A stretch of 64,000 bases of DNA, from contig NDWX01000006.1 of the NCBI GenBank assembly GCA_002855745.1, forward strand, positions 32,588-96,587, read 5' to 3'. Below the pieces are notes generated by a model. The model did not search any database, was not told where the DNA came from, and saw only the letters and a list, made by a program, of their open reading frames with translations. Both the position numbers and the translations under genes were made by a program. Below are positions 41,143-50,315 of this stretch, piece by piece (position 1 is the stretch's first letter; every line of letters begins with the position of its first letter). This DNA is from Thermofilum sp. NZ13 (GTDB lineage: Archaea > Thermoproteota > Thermoprotei > Thermofilales > Thermofilaceae).

Positions 41143-41513
41143 ACTTAGACCCTGTTTCCCAGGCCAAAAGAAGATGGATTCCAGTTTACGTCCTACTCTT
41201 AATCGGGGGCTTTTTGATGCTCGTTGCACTGTTATACCTGTACTTCAGGACAGGGTACGACGCTTACCTCTCTGGATCCATCCTACTAGTGATGATTGAG
41301 GGGTACGTGGGCTGGTCTCTCTACAAACTCGTGTCCACAAAGCCGGAGAAAAGGATCTTGATAACGCTACTTCAGTGTGAGAAATGTGGATTTGAGACTG
41401 AGCGTTCGTACAAAAACGGTGACAAGCTATTTGAAAAAGCTGAAACGTGCCCCAAGTGCGGTGGAGATACACTAGTGATAACCGCAATTTTCCTGCGCAG
41501 TCACAAGTCCTAG
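41139..41513 (+). CDS. Small two-TM protein with a zinc ribbon
   Basis: 124 aa. Membrane helices at about 14-36 and 42-62, then a cytosolic zinc ribbon with CEKC near residue 80 and CPKC near 103. Its ATG overlaps the DUF1512 stop, so the two proteins are made together and may form a membrane complex. Family otherwise unrecognised. Confidence 0.78.
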   Translation: MNLDPVSQAKRRWIPVYVLLLIGGFLMLVALLYLYFRTGYDAYLSGSILLVMIEGYVGWSLYKLVSTKPEKRILITLLQCEKCGFETERSYKNGDKLFEKAETCPKCGGDTLVITAIFLRSHKS

Positions 41514-41656
41514 GAATACACCTTGGGAATCTCTAGCCTGAGGTTAATTTTTGGGTATTCTTTAGATAAATATCTCGGGGAATGCAATCCTTAATGTCGG
41601 TTAATGGGGGCAACTTTTAAATAGTGTAGCCACAGTGGTTGAGGGGTGCAATAGGT

Positions 41657-41836
41657 ATGGCGTACGTACCTAAGACGCTTGTCCTAGGTCGCTGTGTCAG
41701 GTGCGGGAAGAAGATCTACAGAGGAGACGAGTACTTCTTCTGCGAAAAGTGCGGTGTTTCGTACTGCCCTACCTGTGCCAGGAAAACATTCGGTAAATGC
41801 CAAATATGTGGTCAGCCGCTCGTAAAGCGCCCGTGA
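41657..41836 (+). CDS. Small RING/zinc-knuckle-like protein
   Basis: 59 aa from ATG 41657 (MAYVPKTL). Cys pairs CVRC, CEKC, CPTC and CQIC arranged around FFCEKCGVSYCPTCARKTFG resemble a cross-brace (B-box/RING-like) zinc fold. TATA CTTTTAAATAG at 41609-41619 and GAGGGGTG before the ATG support the start. Its end overlaps the convergent PAPS-reductase-like gene by 25 nt. Function unknown. Confidence 0.7.
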   Translation: MAYVPKTLVLGRCVRCGKKIYRGDEYFFCEKCGVSYCPTCARKTFGKCQICGQPLVKRP

Positions 41837-43644
41837 AGCTTGAGCGTGTACTCTGCAATGGGGCATTTCCTCTGACATATGCCGCATCCCAAGCATCTTT
41901 CCTCGTCAACGGTTATTCCTCCGTTAGGGTTCAATGATATGGCATTTGTAGGGCACCAGTTAGCGCACTCTAGGCATTCCACGCAGTAGAAGGCGCGTAT
42001 CACAACTCGGGCTAATTCTTCTTCAATATCTTGCGAGGCCTCGCTGACCTCTACAATTAGTTTGTTGCGCTCGACCTCTACCCTCTTCGCTGACGACCTT
42101 GCCTTTCTTGACGTATGGAGTAAGTTGCTGAACCTATCTCCGCTGAGCTTTGTCCGAGGTTTGTCCACCTCAAAAATCATCACTTTCCCAGAATGTTTCC
42201 ACGTTACTCGTGCACCTCTCCTGACAGGCGTCTCACGTAGGTTCAAAGCGCGAAGTATGTCTTTAGGCGGGTGTACCCACCTCCAGAGCCCGTAGCGTAC
42301 CCAGTCGTCGCCGAGCGAGTTTTCGCTAGCGTATTCTTGTAGAACTTTCTCCCAAGTCGAGTAAAGTGACTCGTTGACTCGTTTCGCGAGTTCAAATTCA
42401 CCCATTTCAGTTGCAGGACAAAGCCAGCAACCGAGACGGTCTAAACCGTAGTAGTAAAGTGGATTGGGTAACAACCTCTCCCTAAAGATGTAGAGCCATA
42501 CATCTAGTGCAGTCCAGTCCTGTATAGGAGACGCGGCTACAACGTTAGGCAACCACGTGTTCCTCCAGACTCGAGGCGAAAGCGCGCGTTGCATGGATTC
42601 AAACTTCCTCTGGCCCACTAGGCTCAGTACTCCGCTCGGAAAGAGGTTTTTCAAAGCACGGGCTGTTGGAGCAAACTTGGTGACCTTGCAACACCACCTG
42701 AAGTCTCGCGCGGGGGGTCCCATTACGGAGACCCCGCGCCAGAAGGCATTGCCAGCATCCGCAACAATAAGCTCCACGCCCATGCGTTCACATATCCTAT
42801 GCGCGTATTCTACAGTTTCCGGAAACTCTATCCCGGTGTCATTGAATAAAACCTTGATTTTCTCGCTTCCAAACGCTTTAACCGCAAGGTTGAGGGTTAC
42901 GAGACTGTCCTTACCGCCGGAAAACGACACCACTACCGGGAGCCTGTACTTCTCGTGAATCTCTCTCAGGAAGGATACTGCCTCAATCTCCTTTTCAGCT
43001 AGATATTCTTCGTGAAGCCTCGTCACCTCCCACCAGTCCGGATCCCTCTCGAGAATACCGTAGGGTCTGCTACTCCACGTTTTCAGAACGTAGATCCTTT
43101 CATTTCTCAGAGGTACTCCGACTCCAAGCAAGCTTAAATCGCGCGTTGCAAGAGCCACGTACTCATCCCCCCTCGGCAGTACATATCTCTCAAGGTGTTT
43201 TTGCTTCAGCACAAATCCCCTAGCTAGCTTTTCTAGCCTCGTAACAGCATAGAAACCCACCCCTTCTTCCACCATCCTTGCGACAGTCATGTACAAGGGG
43301 CGGAAACGCCAGAAGCCTCTACGTATGTCGTAGACGACGTGGCCTATAACCTGAGCGTCTAGAGCAAGCTCAACTCCATAATCAGGGTACATCACCTTGT
43401 TTGCCAGCACCACTTTTCTTTTCTGCAAAACCTCGTCGACACGATGCCCAGATTTGGAGAAGTAGTCTTCAATAACCCCCCAAACGTGTTTGTAGAAGTA
43501 TCCGACAACCGGCCACGCATCCCCTGGAGGCGTTAGACTGAGCGCCACCGCTAAGTCCCCGCGCTTGTAAGCCAGTGGGCTGTTTAGTTTCAGATCCCAA
43601 TATAGCTTAGCGGAAATCCTCTTCAGTACACTCGCATCCGGCAC
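41812..43644 (-). CDS. PAPS-reductase-like PP-loop enzyme with PUA-like and 2x[4Fe-4S] ferredoxin domains
   Basis: 610 aa. Residues 1-120 are of unknown fold; about 125-200 resemble a PUA RNA-binding domain (KHLERYVLPRGDEYVALATR); 235-450 is the adenosine-phosphosulfate-reductase fold with SFSGGKDS (PP-loop, 241-247), FNDTGIEFPE near 270 and RWCCKVTK near 318; the C-terminus has CVECLECANWCP and CLGCGICQRKCP for two 4Fe-4S clusters. Proteins of this layout are known in archaea; with a PUA part, sulfur transfer to RNA is as likely as sulfate reduction. Confidence 0.85.
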   Translation of the reverse strand: MPDASVLKRISAKLYWDLKLNSPLAYKRGDLAVALSLTPPGDAWPVVGYFYKHVWGVIEDYFSKSGHRVDEVLQKRKVVLANKVMYPDYGVELALDAQVIGHVVYDIRRGFWRFRPLYMTVARMVEEGVGFYAVTRLEKLARGFVLKQKHLERYVLPRGDEYVALATRDLSLLGVGVPLRNERIYVLKTWSSRPYGILERDPDWWEVTRLHEEYLAEKEIEAVSFLREIHEKYRLPVVVSFSGGKDSLVTLNLAVKAFGSEKIKVLFNDTGIEFPETVEYAHRICERMGVELIVADAGNAFWRGVSVMGPPARDFRWCCKVTKFAPTARALKNLFPSGVLSLVGQRKFESMQRALSPRVWRNTWLPNVVAASPIQDWTALDVWLYIFRERLLPNPLYYYGLDRLGCWLCPATEMGEFELAKRVNESLYSTWEKVLQEYASENSLGDDWVRYGLWRWVHPPKDILRALNLRETPVRRGARVTWKHSGKVMIFEVDKPRTKLSGDRFSNLLHTSRKARSSAKRVEVERNKLIVEVSEASQDIEEELARVVIRAFYCVECLECANWCPTNAISLNPNGGITVDEERCLGCGICQRKCPIAEYTLKLHGRFTSG

Positions 43645-43894
43645 ATCTACCCCTTCAATACTAAGCCCCAGGGCACCTTAATGGCTTTTCACGAGCTTTA
43701 CTTTTGCCAAGAGTACCTTACTTAAACGTGCGCTTAGCAAGTCCATCCCCTCCACTCATCAACGAGCCTCTTCCAGGTTTTTACCTGCCTCATCGCCTTC
43801 AGCCCCCGTCTAAAGTTGGTTTACGGAGGAGTTGCACGTTTGAGGCTTGATAAACGATACATATTTCTAGGAAGCTACGTAGTCCAACCGTAGT

Positions 43895-44020
43895 ATGCTC
43901 GTAATACCCGCCGCAGCGTTGCTACTTATCGCAGCAATTGGGTACCGCCTGCGCCTAGTCAGAATCTCTCAAGCTAAGAGAAGAAAAATAAAACTTTATG
44001 GACCTCGTGTAATCATTTAA
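43895..44020 (+). CDS. Very small single-TM protein
   Basis: 41 aa: one N-terminal membrane helix (MLVIPAAALLLIAAIGY) followed by a basic tail (RLRLVRISQAKRRKIKLYGP). Upstream AT-rich GATACATATTTC at 43856-43867 lies about 30 nt before the ATG and may be its promoter. It stands before the topoisomerase VI genes. Too short to name; it may be a real small protein or chance. Confidence 0.4.
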   Translation: MLVIPAAALLLIAAIGYRLRLVRISQAKRRKIKLYGPRVII

Positions 44021-44106
44021 ACTTCTAAAGAGTTCCTGGTTTGAAGTTAATTCTTTTTGAAATCAGGTTTATCTGGGCTTTCTTTTCAGTCGAGTGGGGA
44101 AGATAA

Positions 44107-45645
44107 TTGGAGAAGTATCGTGGATTATCGCCAGCACAGTTCTTTCATAGAAACAAGGAGATAGCAGGTTTCTCCAACCCAGCGCGGGCTCTATACCAGA
44201 CTGTACGTGAGCTTGTTGAAAACTCCCTGGACGCCACTGAGACCCACGGTATTCTACCTGACATAAGAATTGAGATCTCCCTTGATCCCAACAACCCTGA
44301 AAGAGTGACGGTAAAAGTCACAGACAACGGAACAGGCATACCAATACATGAAATCCCGAATGTTTTTGGCCGAGTGTTTTACGGGTCTAAGTACGTAGTG
44401 AGACAAACAAGGGGTGTTTTTGGACTTGGAGTAAAAATGGCCGTGCTCTACGCACAGATGACGACGGCTCAGCCGATCTATGTCAAGAGTGCTCCAGTGA
44501 ACTCTGAGTTCATAGGTGAGTACCTGCTATACATAGATGTTGACAAAAACATACCGCACATTCTCAGAATGAGAATAAGGAAGAAAGACAACCCTAAGGT
44601 TCATGGAACTTCCGTGAGGCTCACACTTGAGGGCTCGTGGGTGCAGGCAAAGAAGCGCATTGAAGAATATATTAAGCGCACCGCGCTCATAGCCCCCTAT
44701 GCAACTATAAGGTTTAAGACACCTGAGGAGGAGGTCGTCTTCAAAAGGGTCACAAAAAAACTTCCTGAGCCACCGAAGATAGGTCAGTACCACCCGAAGG
44801 GTGTAGATGTCGAAGTTCTCAAGGAGCTCATAAAAAACATCCAGGATCCGAACACCACTTTGAGGGAGTTCTTAGTTAAAAGCTTTGAAGGTGTGGGTGA
44901 GAAAATAGCGCAGGAGTTCCTTCAGTGGGCTGGTTTCGATCCTTCCCTAAGGGTAAAGGAGCTCAGGCTTCAGGACCTCGAAGCCTTTGCTTCAAAAATG
45001 CGCTCGTTCGAGGGTTGGCGCCGTCCTCGACCCATTACTCTCTCACCGATAGGGGAGGAACTTTTAAAGGAAGGAGTTAGGAGCACTCTGAAGCCGAGCT
45101 TCGTTAAAGCTGTAACTAGACCTCCCTCATCTTACGGAGGACACCCGTTCATAGTCGAGGTTGCAGTTGCTTATGGTGGGGAAATCCCGCCTCAGGACCA
45201 ACCAATGATCCTGCGTTTTGCAAACAAAATGCCTCTGCTGTACGACGAGGGTGTCGACGTTTCCAGAAAGGTCGTTGACGAGATTGATTGGAGCGTGTAC
45301 AAAGTAAAGTTCCCGGCTCCGCTCGCAGTAGTTACTCACGTTTGCTCTACGAAAATACCCTTTAAAGGTGTGGGTAAAGAAGCCATAGCGGACGTTCCCG
45401 AGATAGAGCATGAGCTGGAGATAGCTATTAGGGAGGCTGCCAGGAAGCTGAGGTCGTACATAACGAGGATGGAGAAGCTTCATGAGATTCAGAAAAAAGA
45501 GTCAACGATTAGGCGCTATATGCCGGAAGTCGTCTCAGCAATCGCAGAAGTTGCCTCAGTAGAGCCTACTTTACTTGAAAGGAAGCTCGAGGAAATTCTT
45601 TTGAAGGAGCTAGGGAAGAAGAAGGTGGAGCAATATGTCGAGTAG
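44107..45645 (+). CDS. top6B: DNA topoisomerase VI subunit B
   Basis: 512 aa from TTG 44107. GHKL ATPase: ELVENSLDATETHG near residue 36 (N box), VKVTDNGTGIPIHEIP near 74 and RGVFGLGVKMAVLYAQ near 104 (glycine motifs); then H2TH region around KSFEGVGEKIAQEFLQWAG near 258; then the transducer domain with a long C-terminal helix. It binds ATP and drives strand passage by subunit A. The subunit A gene starts 11 nt before its end. Confidence 0.95.
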   Translation: MEKYRGLSPAQFFHRNKEIAGFSNPARALYQTVRELVENSLDATETHGILPDIRIEISLDPNNPERVTVKVTDNGTGIPIHEIPNVFGRVFYGSKYVVRQTRGVFGLGVKMAVLYAQMTTAQPIYVKSAPVNSEFIGEYLLYIDVDKNIPHILRMRIRKKDNPKVHGTSVRLTLEGSWVQAKKRIEEYIKRTALIAPYATIRFKTPEEEVVFKRVTKKLPEPPKIGQYHPKGVDVEVLKELIKNIQDPNTTLREFLVKSFEGVGEKIAQEFLQWAGFDPSLRVKELRLQDLEAFASKMRSFEGWRRPRPITLSPIGEELLKEGVRSTLKPSFVKAVTRPPSSYGGHPFIVEVAVAYGGEIPPQDQPMILRFANKMPLLYDEGVDVSRKVVDEIDWSVYKVKFPAPLAVVTHVCSTKIPFKGVGKEAIADVPEIEHELEIAIREAARKLRSYITRMEKLHEIQKKESTIRRYMPEVVSAIAEVASVEPTLLERKLEEILLKELGKKKVEQYVE

Positions 45646-46765
45646 GAAGGGAGGAGTTCAAGCCCCCTCAGAGGAGGAAGTCATTCGAAAGCTCGAGGAG
45701 CTCGGAAAACGCGTGGCAGACCAGATTCTGAGGGGTCAGCCACCCTACCTCGAAATACCCGTGAGAACCCTCGCTAACACCATTTGGGACAGCAAGAAAA
45801 AAATGCTCCTGCTAGGCCCAAGGACCGCCCGAAGGGAGTTCTTTGACGTAGGTGAGTCGAAAAGGTTCATGCAGACCGTCCTGATGCTTAAACTCATTCT
45901 GGAGGCGCGAAGAGAGGGTGTTCACCCAACCATACGTGACCTCTACTATCGTGGCAAGCACACACTCACGGATAAAAATGGGAGGCCTCTCGGGGAGAAC
46001 ACTTGGGACGATCAGCGTGAGAGTAACGCGGTGATACAGGATATAGAGGTAGCTACAGGGCTTCTTCGAGAGCACATGGGCTTAATGCACGATGCCAAAG
46101 GCAGAATCGTCGGACGCATGAAGATCAGAAGTAAGGGAGAAATCATAGACTTATCAAGGCTCGGTAGCGGTGCCTACGCTATTCCTTCGAATGTGGATAG
46201 CCTCGAAATACTCGAGGTCAAGGCGGAATACGTGCTAGTGGTCGAGAAAGGCGCTATCTTCGAGCAACTGAACGAGGACGAGTTTTGGAAAAAGAATAAC
46301 TGCATACTTATCACGGGGAAAGGGCAGCCCGATAGAAGCACGAGGAGAATGGTTCGCAGGCTGTGGGAGGAGTTTGACCTGCCAGTGTACGTGCTAACTG
46401 ATGGCGACAGCTACGGTTTCTACATCTACAGCGTGTACAGGAGCGGATCGATAACCCTGAGCTACGAGAGCGAGCGCCTCGCCACCCCCGAGGCCCGGTT
46501 CCTGGGTGTTTCAATTACAGATATCGAGAAATACAAAATACCTAGAAACTTCATAATCAAGGCTACTGAGAGGGACATTAAACGCGCAAAAGAACTCTTA
46601 AACTACCCGTGGTTTAAGGAGTCAAAGAGGTGGCTCGAGGAGCTCAATCTCTTCATAGAAAAGGGGCAAAAGGTTGAGATAGAGGCTCTCAGCGGTCACG
46701 GGTTCAGATTTCTCTCTGACTCCTACATCCCAGAGAAGATAAACAAGGGAGAGTGGATAATTTAG
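45635..46765 (+). CDS. top6A: DNA topoisomerase VI subunit A (Spo11-type)
   Basis: 376 aa. IRDLYYRGKHTL near residue 100 carries the catalytic Tyr that attacks DNA; the Toprim part has VVEKGAIFEQL near 203 (Glu) and VLTDGDSYGFYIYSVY near 254 (DxD, metal binding). With subunit B it relaxes supercoils through double-strand breaks. Overlaps top6B by 11 nt. Confidence 0.95.
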   Translation: MSSRKGGVQAPSEEEVIRKLEELGKRVADQILRGQPPYLEIPVRTLANTIWDSKKKMLLLGPRTARREFFDVGESKRFMQTVLMLKLILEARREGVHPTIRDLYYRGKHTLTDKNGRPLGENTWDDQRESNAVIQDIEVATGLLREHMGLMHDAKGRIVGRMKIRSKGEIIDLSRLGSGAYAIPSNVDSLEILEVKAEYVLVVEKGAIFEQLNEDEFWKKNNCILITGKGQPDRSTRRMVRRLWEEFDLPVYVLTDGDSYGFYIYSVYRSGSITLSYESERLATPEARFLGVSITDIEKYKIPRNFIIKATERDIKRAKELLNYPWFKESKRWLEELNLFIEKGQKVEIEALSGHGFRFLSDSYIPEKINKGEWII

Positions 46766-46848
46766 GGCATTGGATTCACCCCTAGAGTAATTTATCTCGG
46801 GGTAAAATTATCCCGGAGAACTTATCTCTTGGTACTAGAGCCCTGTCA

Positions 46849-47097
46849 CTAGCTCATCTCCTGAGAGATAAGGGTTGCTGTTTGTTCGATGAATTTTAGG
46901 GTCCTGATATTGGAGATAATTTTGTCTAAGTCCGAAAGCGATGGAGCTTCAACCCTAACGACTATATCCCACAACCCGTAGGTCACATCGACGTCGCTAA
47001 CAAAGGGTATTTTCATTATCTCACTCGCAACCTCGTACTCCTTACCTGGCTTCGTGGATACCAGTATGTATCCTTTGACCATCTTCCGGGCTCTCAT
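46849..47097 (-). CDS. Stand-alone Lrp/AsnC effector (RAM) domain
   Basis: 82 aa. VKGYILVSTKPGKEYEVASE then IPFVSDVDVTYGLWDIVVRV and SDLDKIISNIRTLKFIEQTA is the ferredoxin-like RAM domain of Lrp regulators, without a DNA-binding part. Such proteins bind amino acids and modulate partner Lrp proteins. ATG 47097; MVKGYILV five codons later is an alternative start. Confidence 0.85.
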   Translation of the reverse strand: MRARKMVKGYILVSTKPGKEYEVASEIMKIPFVSDVDVTYGLWDIVVRVEAPSLSDLDKIISNIRTLKFIEQTATLISQEMS

Positions 47098-47163
47098 ACT
47101 GAAGCTAGCTGAAATATAAATTGTTTACTCTACAGCTATGAGAAAAATTATTCGATGTGACAG

Positions 47164-47304
47164 CTATGTGCTTATAATGATTAACTTGCCATTCTCAGCG
47201 ATGTATACACTTTTTGTGGATAAGCTCATCTGAACAGGATTTAAAGCCATGAGCAAGAGCATAATCGCGACAAGCAGTATAAGCGCGTAGATGGCCTTAG
47301 ACAT
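47164..47304 (-). CDS. Short single-TM protein ending the pilus-type operon
   Basis: 46 aa: MSKAIYALILLVAIMLLLMA forms one membrane helix; the remaining polar tail (NPVQMSLSTKSVYIAENGKL) would face outward. Its ATG lies inside the end of the platform gene (8-nt overlap), so it is coupled to it. Family not recognised. Confidence 0.65.
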   Translation of the reverse strand: MSKAIYALILLVAIMLLLMALNPVQMSLSTKSVYIAENGKLIIIST

Positions 47305-48397
47305 TCCCCCCACCGAGCAAGGCGCCCCCAAAAAAGCTACCTAAAGTTATTGCCAGTGAGGCTATTGGCAACCAGAGAGCGGTGAAAGCCGGCGATCCGG
47401 TTGATAAGACGCTTAGCCCTACTGAGTACACGGCGACTGAGGCCAGCAAGTATATGTCTATCGAAAACTGAACTCCATGTGGATCCTCCACGGGCACCCA
47501 CTGAACAACGCTCTCCAGCGGTAGTCTATTGAAGATGCTCTTAACTACCGCTGAGGCGAAGCCTAGAAGGAACAAAGTTACGAGGCTAAGCACCGCACTT
47601 GTGAAACCTTTCCTGACCAAGTTTCCGTGAAAACGATGAATTTTCTCGTAAGTTAATAGCAAAAGGCTGGGGTCTTCGATACCCCACACAGAAGAGAAGT
47701 AGACCGTTAGCCTAATGCTTCGGCTTAAGCCCAAAGCCGTCTCTGCCAGAAGAGCTTCGGGTGAAACTGCCCGAAAAACGTGCCCTGGGGACTGCAACGA
47801 ACGAACGAGTATCTCCCTGTTTTCTTTAAGTTCATTCTCTACTGTTTTCAACACCCTAGCAGCTAGGATAGCCAGCGGTAGGCACGAGATAGCCTGCACT
47901 GTCAGCGCGGTTTCAACGCCTCTATACAATAGTACCGCCACTGACGCTACGCTTATGAGTAATGGAGCTGTTGCCAGTTTCAAGCTCCTGGGTAAGCTCA
48001 ACACTCTCGGGTGCAGGTCCCTATAGAGTACGACGAGGACAGCGTTTAGGACTAGGAGGAGTGGTAGGGTTCCCTGGACAACCCCAGGTCTAAAAAATCC
48101 TATTGAGTATAGCATGACCGGGGCCACAAGGAGTGTGATGTTGAAAACCTCCCCGAGCGTGTCAACACGCGATGAAAACGACTCGAGCCTGAACTCAAGT
48201 TCTCTGATCGTTGCCTCAAGCGACGTACGTATACCTACCCTTGATCCAGCTTTCTCGTCCTCCGCGATGACTCTTCTCGTCTCGTCAGACAACCTGTAGG
48301 ATATTCTTCTACTTTCCAGCCATGCCAGGACGTAGCTTGGAGGAGCCTCCGTGAAGGAGAGGAGAAAAAGGACTTCGAGCTCACCTAGCTCAGCCAT
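47297..48397 (-). CDS. Type II/IV pilus platform protein (TadC/GspF/ArlJ-like)
   Basis: 366 aa. A cytosolic N-terminal helical part (1-85) is followed by membrane helices at about 90-110, 112-130, 140-158, 160-178, and a late group at 265-290 and 320-366. The block SLEATIRELEFRLESFSSRV, the helical cytosolic loop (VENELKENREILVRSLQSPG) and the late helices match the T2SS F-domain layout. Such proteins anchor the pilus-building ATPase. No ATPase gene is adjacent; the nearest candidate is at 17156-18310. It lies 4 nt after the pilin-like gene. Confidence 0.72.
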   Translation of the reverse strand: MAELGELEVLFLLSFTEAPPSYVLAWLESRRISYRLSDETRRVIAEDEKAGSRVGIRTSLEATIRELEFRLESFSSRVDTLGEVFNITLLVAPVMLYSIGFFRPGVVQGTLPLLLVLNAVLVVLYRDLHPRVLSLPRSLKLATAPLLISVASVAVLLYRGVETALTVQAISCLPLAILAARVLKTVENELKENREILVRSLQSPGHVFRAVSPEALLAETALGLSRSIRLTVYFSSVWGIEDPSLLLLTYEKIHRFHGNLVRKGFTSAVLSLVTLFLLGFASAVVKSIFNRLPLESVVQWVPVEDPHGVQFSIDIYLLASVAVYSVGLSVLSTGSPAFTALWLPIASLAITLGSFFGGALLGGGNV

Positions 48398-48401
48398 CTT
48401 T

Positions 48402-48800
48402 TTATCCTCTTACGATTGAAACCTTGTACACACCGTAGTTGGTTACAATGTACCCTGTTACAGCACTCGTGATCTGAACGGTCGTCGAGAAGGTGGCGGT
48501 GCATGTGCTCGTGGTCCCTGCTGCAACAGTTCTAGGATTGCAGGTTAACGGCGCCCTTAGGTTGTACGTCGTGATTGTGAGGTTAGCATTTGAGAGGTCT
48601 GCCGTCGAGGTTCCAACGTTTTGGAGCCATAAAGTAACGGTATAGCTGTTACCCGTAGAGGTGAGAACAGCATCGCCTGCTTGAACCAGAACCGGCCGGC
48701 TCGTGGTCGCAGAGGCGACGGAGTAGATGAAGTAGCCTATAAGAGAGACGACGGCTAGGGTGATTATGACCATGATGCTTCTACCGACTTCTTCGCTCAC
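48402..48800 (-). CDS. Type IV pilin/archaellin-like protein
   Basis: 132 aa from GTG. A short charged N-terminus (MSEEVGR) precedes a long hydrophobic helix (SIMVIITLAVVSLIGYFIYS), then a beta-rich, Thr-rich external domain with sequons (NLT) and a C-P-C pair (LTCNPRTVAAGTTSTC). This is the archaellin/pilin plan, though a clear class III signal peptidase site is not visible. TATA CTTATAAAC lies about 29 nt upstream. First gene of the platform operon. Confidence 0.75.
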   Translation of the reverse strand: MSEEVGRSIMVIITLAVVSLIGYFIYSVASATTSRPVLVQAGDAVLTSTGNSYTVTLWLQNVGTSTADLSNANLTITTYNLRAPLTCNPRTVAAGTTSTCTATFSTTVQITSAVTGYIVTNYGVYKVSIVRG

Positions 48801-48899
48801 GTTTTCTCACCCAGAGGCATAATGGCCTTGTTTATAAGACGGAGATAGGAGAGTTTTCCATTGGAGCTGTTTCATATCCCGGGGAGCGTGCGGTAAGTG

Positions 48900-50315
48900 A
48901 TGCAAATTAGGAAGAAACTACTCGTATTTGCGGCCACGCTGGTATTTTTCCTTACAGCGCTAATTACACTGTCTACGATACATTCGAAGCAGCCTTCTTT
49001 GAGCTCTCCGGAAAGCCTTAGCGGTAGTATAACTCCCCGAAATCAATCCTCAAGCGTTTTGTGCCAGCTGACACTGTATGCTAACATCGGGAATGCCAGT
49101 GTAGTAGTGAACCGAAGTTTGTACAAACTCCCGGTAACATTGAAAACCGAGTGCAATACTACCCTTGTTGTCGAACCACTCCCTTCAGGGATCTATGATC
49201 CTGTAAACTCATCTGTTGCAATTCAGGTGGGCAGGAACACTACGATGATTCTACGTTACCGAAAAGCCTATGCAAGTGTCACCATCAAAGCTAATTACCC
49301 GCTGCTGGTAAACCACTCTGTCATAAATAGCGAGACCATCTTCAGGGTGAAGTTTAACTCTACGCTCAGCTTCGTCAGAGCATGCACCGACGCCGGCAAC
49401 CACACGGTTCTCTGCTCCGATAAGATCAGGGTGGTGAGGAGCAATGCTACGGAGGAGTTCCCGCTGAACACAACGCTGACCTTCTCCGAGGACGCGGTGG
49501 TCAGCACCGAGGGCGCAACGCTCTACGTGCTGGAGTTCAGGAACATCGTTGTTCCGGTGAGCGTGAACGGCTCGCTTCACAGCGGGGACTTCGAGCTGAG
49601 GGTTCCCCCCAACTCGACCATCGTTGCCGAGGCTCACGGAGGCGATGACAGGGGCTGCTTCAGCTTCAACGACACGCACCTAATCTGCCCCGTGAACTGG
49701 ACGACTCCTACAGGCGCGTACCCCTTTGGGAGGTACATGGTCTACAGGGCTGTGAGGGGAGGGGTGCTGAGGCTCAACGCCCTCCTCCTGCCGCGGGAGC
49801 ACAGGGTGATCGAGGGCGAGGTTTACGTCAACGGCAGGCTAGTCCCGGCTAAGGTGTTTTCAGGGGAGAAGGATATGATCGTGCCGTTCATCGGGAACTG
49901 CGAGTACTTGGGCAACGCGACGTGGCGCTTTTGGGGAGAGGATGCTGTCTTCTACTTGCAGATCCCGACGAACTGGACTCGGGTCACGGTGAGGGTTCTC
50001 AAGGCTAAGGCTAGACCTTTCATGGGCTCGGTCTTGTCGCAGGAGATATACGTGGTTGTCAGGAACGACAACGTCTTTCTAGCAAGGGGGTTTGGGCTTC
50101 CGGCGGAGGGCTCTGCTCTTCTTGTTTTCGAGAGAGCGAAGATAGATCCGAATGATTTGGAGAGCATGAACCCTCCTGGCGAGTACTATGGACCTTGTTG
50201 CACGCGGGTAGATAGGATAGGTCCGGGCACGAAGCTATCTGAGGTGGCAAAGCCCTACTGGCTGATGATAACTCTATCTGAGGAGGTGGTGATACAGGTT
50301 GAAGTGGAGTACTAG
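48900..50315 (+). CDS. Large secreted/surface protein, cassette 1 (paralogue of 61423-62898)
   Basis: 471 aa from ATG 48900, 26 nt after TATA-like TTCATATCC. N-terminal helix (LLVFAATLVFFLTALITLST), then an extracytoplasmic beta-rich chain with many N-X-S/T sequons. Blocks shared with the protein at 61423-62898 include NTTMILRYRKAYA / NATVVLRYRRAYA, EPLPSGIYDPVNSSVAIQV / EPQPTVTHEPLNSSVTVKV and a Cys-containing C-terminal part. First gene of a seven-gene operon; overlaps the next by 17 nt. Function unknown; a surface filament or adhesin part is likely. Confidence 0.75.
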   Translation: MQIRKKLLVFAATLVFFLTALITLSTIHSKQPSLSSPESLSGSITPRNQSSSVLCQLTLYANIGNASVVVNRSLYKLPVTLKTECNTTLVVEPLPSGIYDPVNSSVAIQVGRNTTMILRYRKAYASVTIKANYPLLVNHSVINSETIFRVKFNSTLSFVRACTDAGNHTVLCSDKIRVVRSNATEEFPLNTTLTFSEDAVVSTEGATLYVLEFRNIVVPVSVNGSLHSGDFELRVPPNSTIVAEAHGGDDRGCFSFNDTHLICPVNWTTPTGAYPFGRYMVYRAVRGGVLRLNALLLPREHRVIEGEVYVNGRLVPAKVFSGEKDMIVPFIGNCEYLGNATWRFWGEDAVFYLQIPTNWTRVTVRVLKAKARPFMGSVLSQEIYVVVRNDNVFLARGFGLPAEGSALLVFERAKIDPNDLESMNPPGEYYGPCCTRVDRIGPGTKLSEVAKPYWLMITLSEEVVIQVEVEY

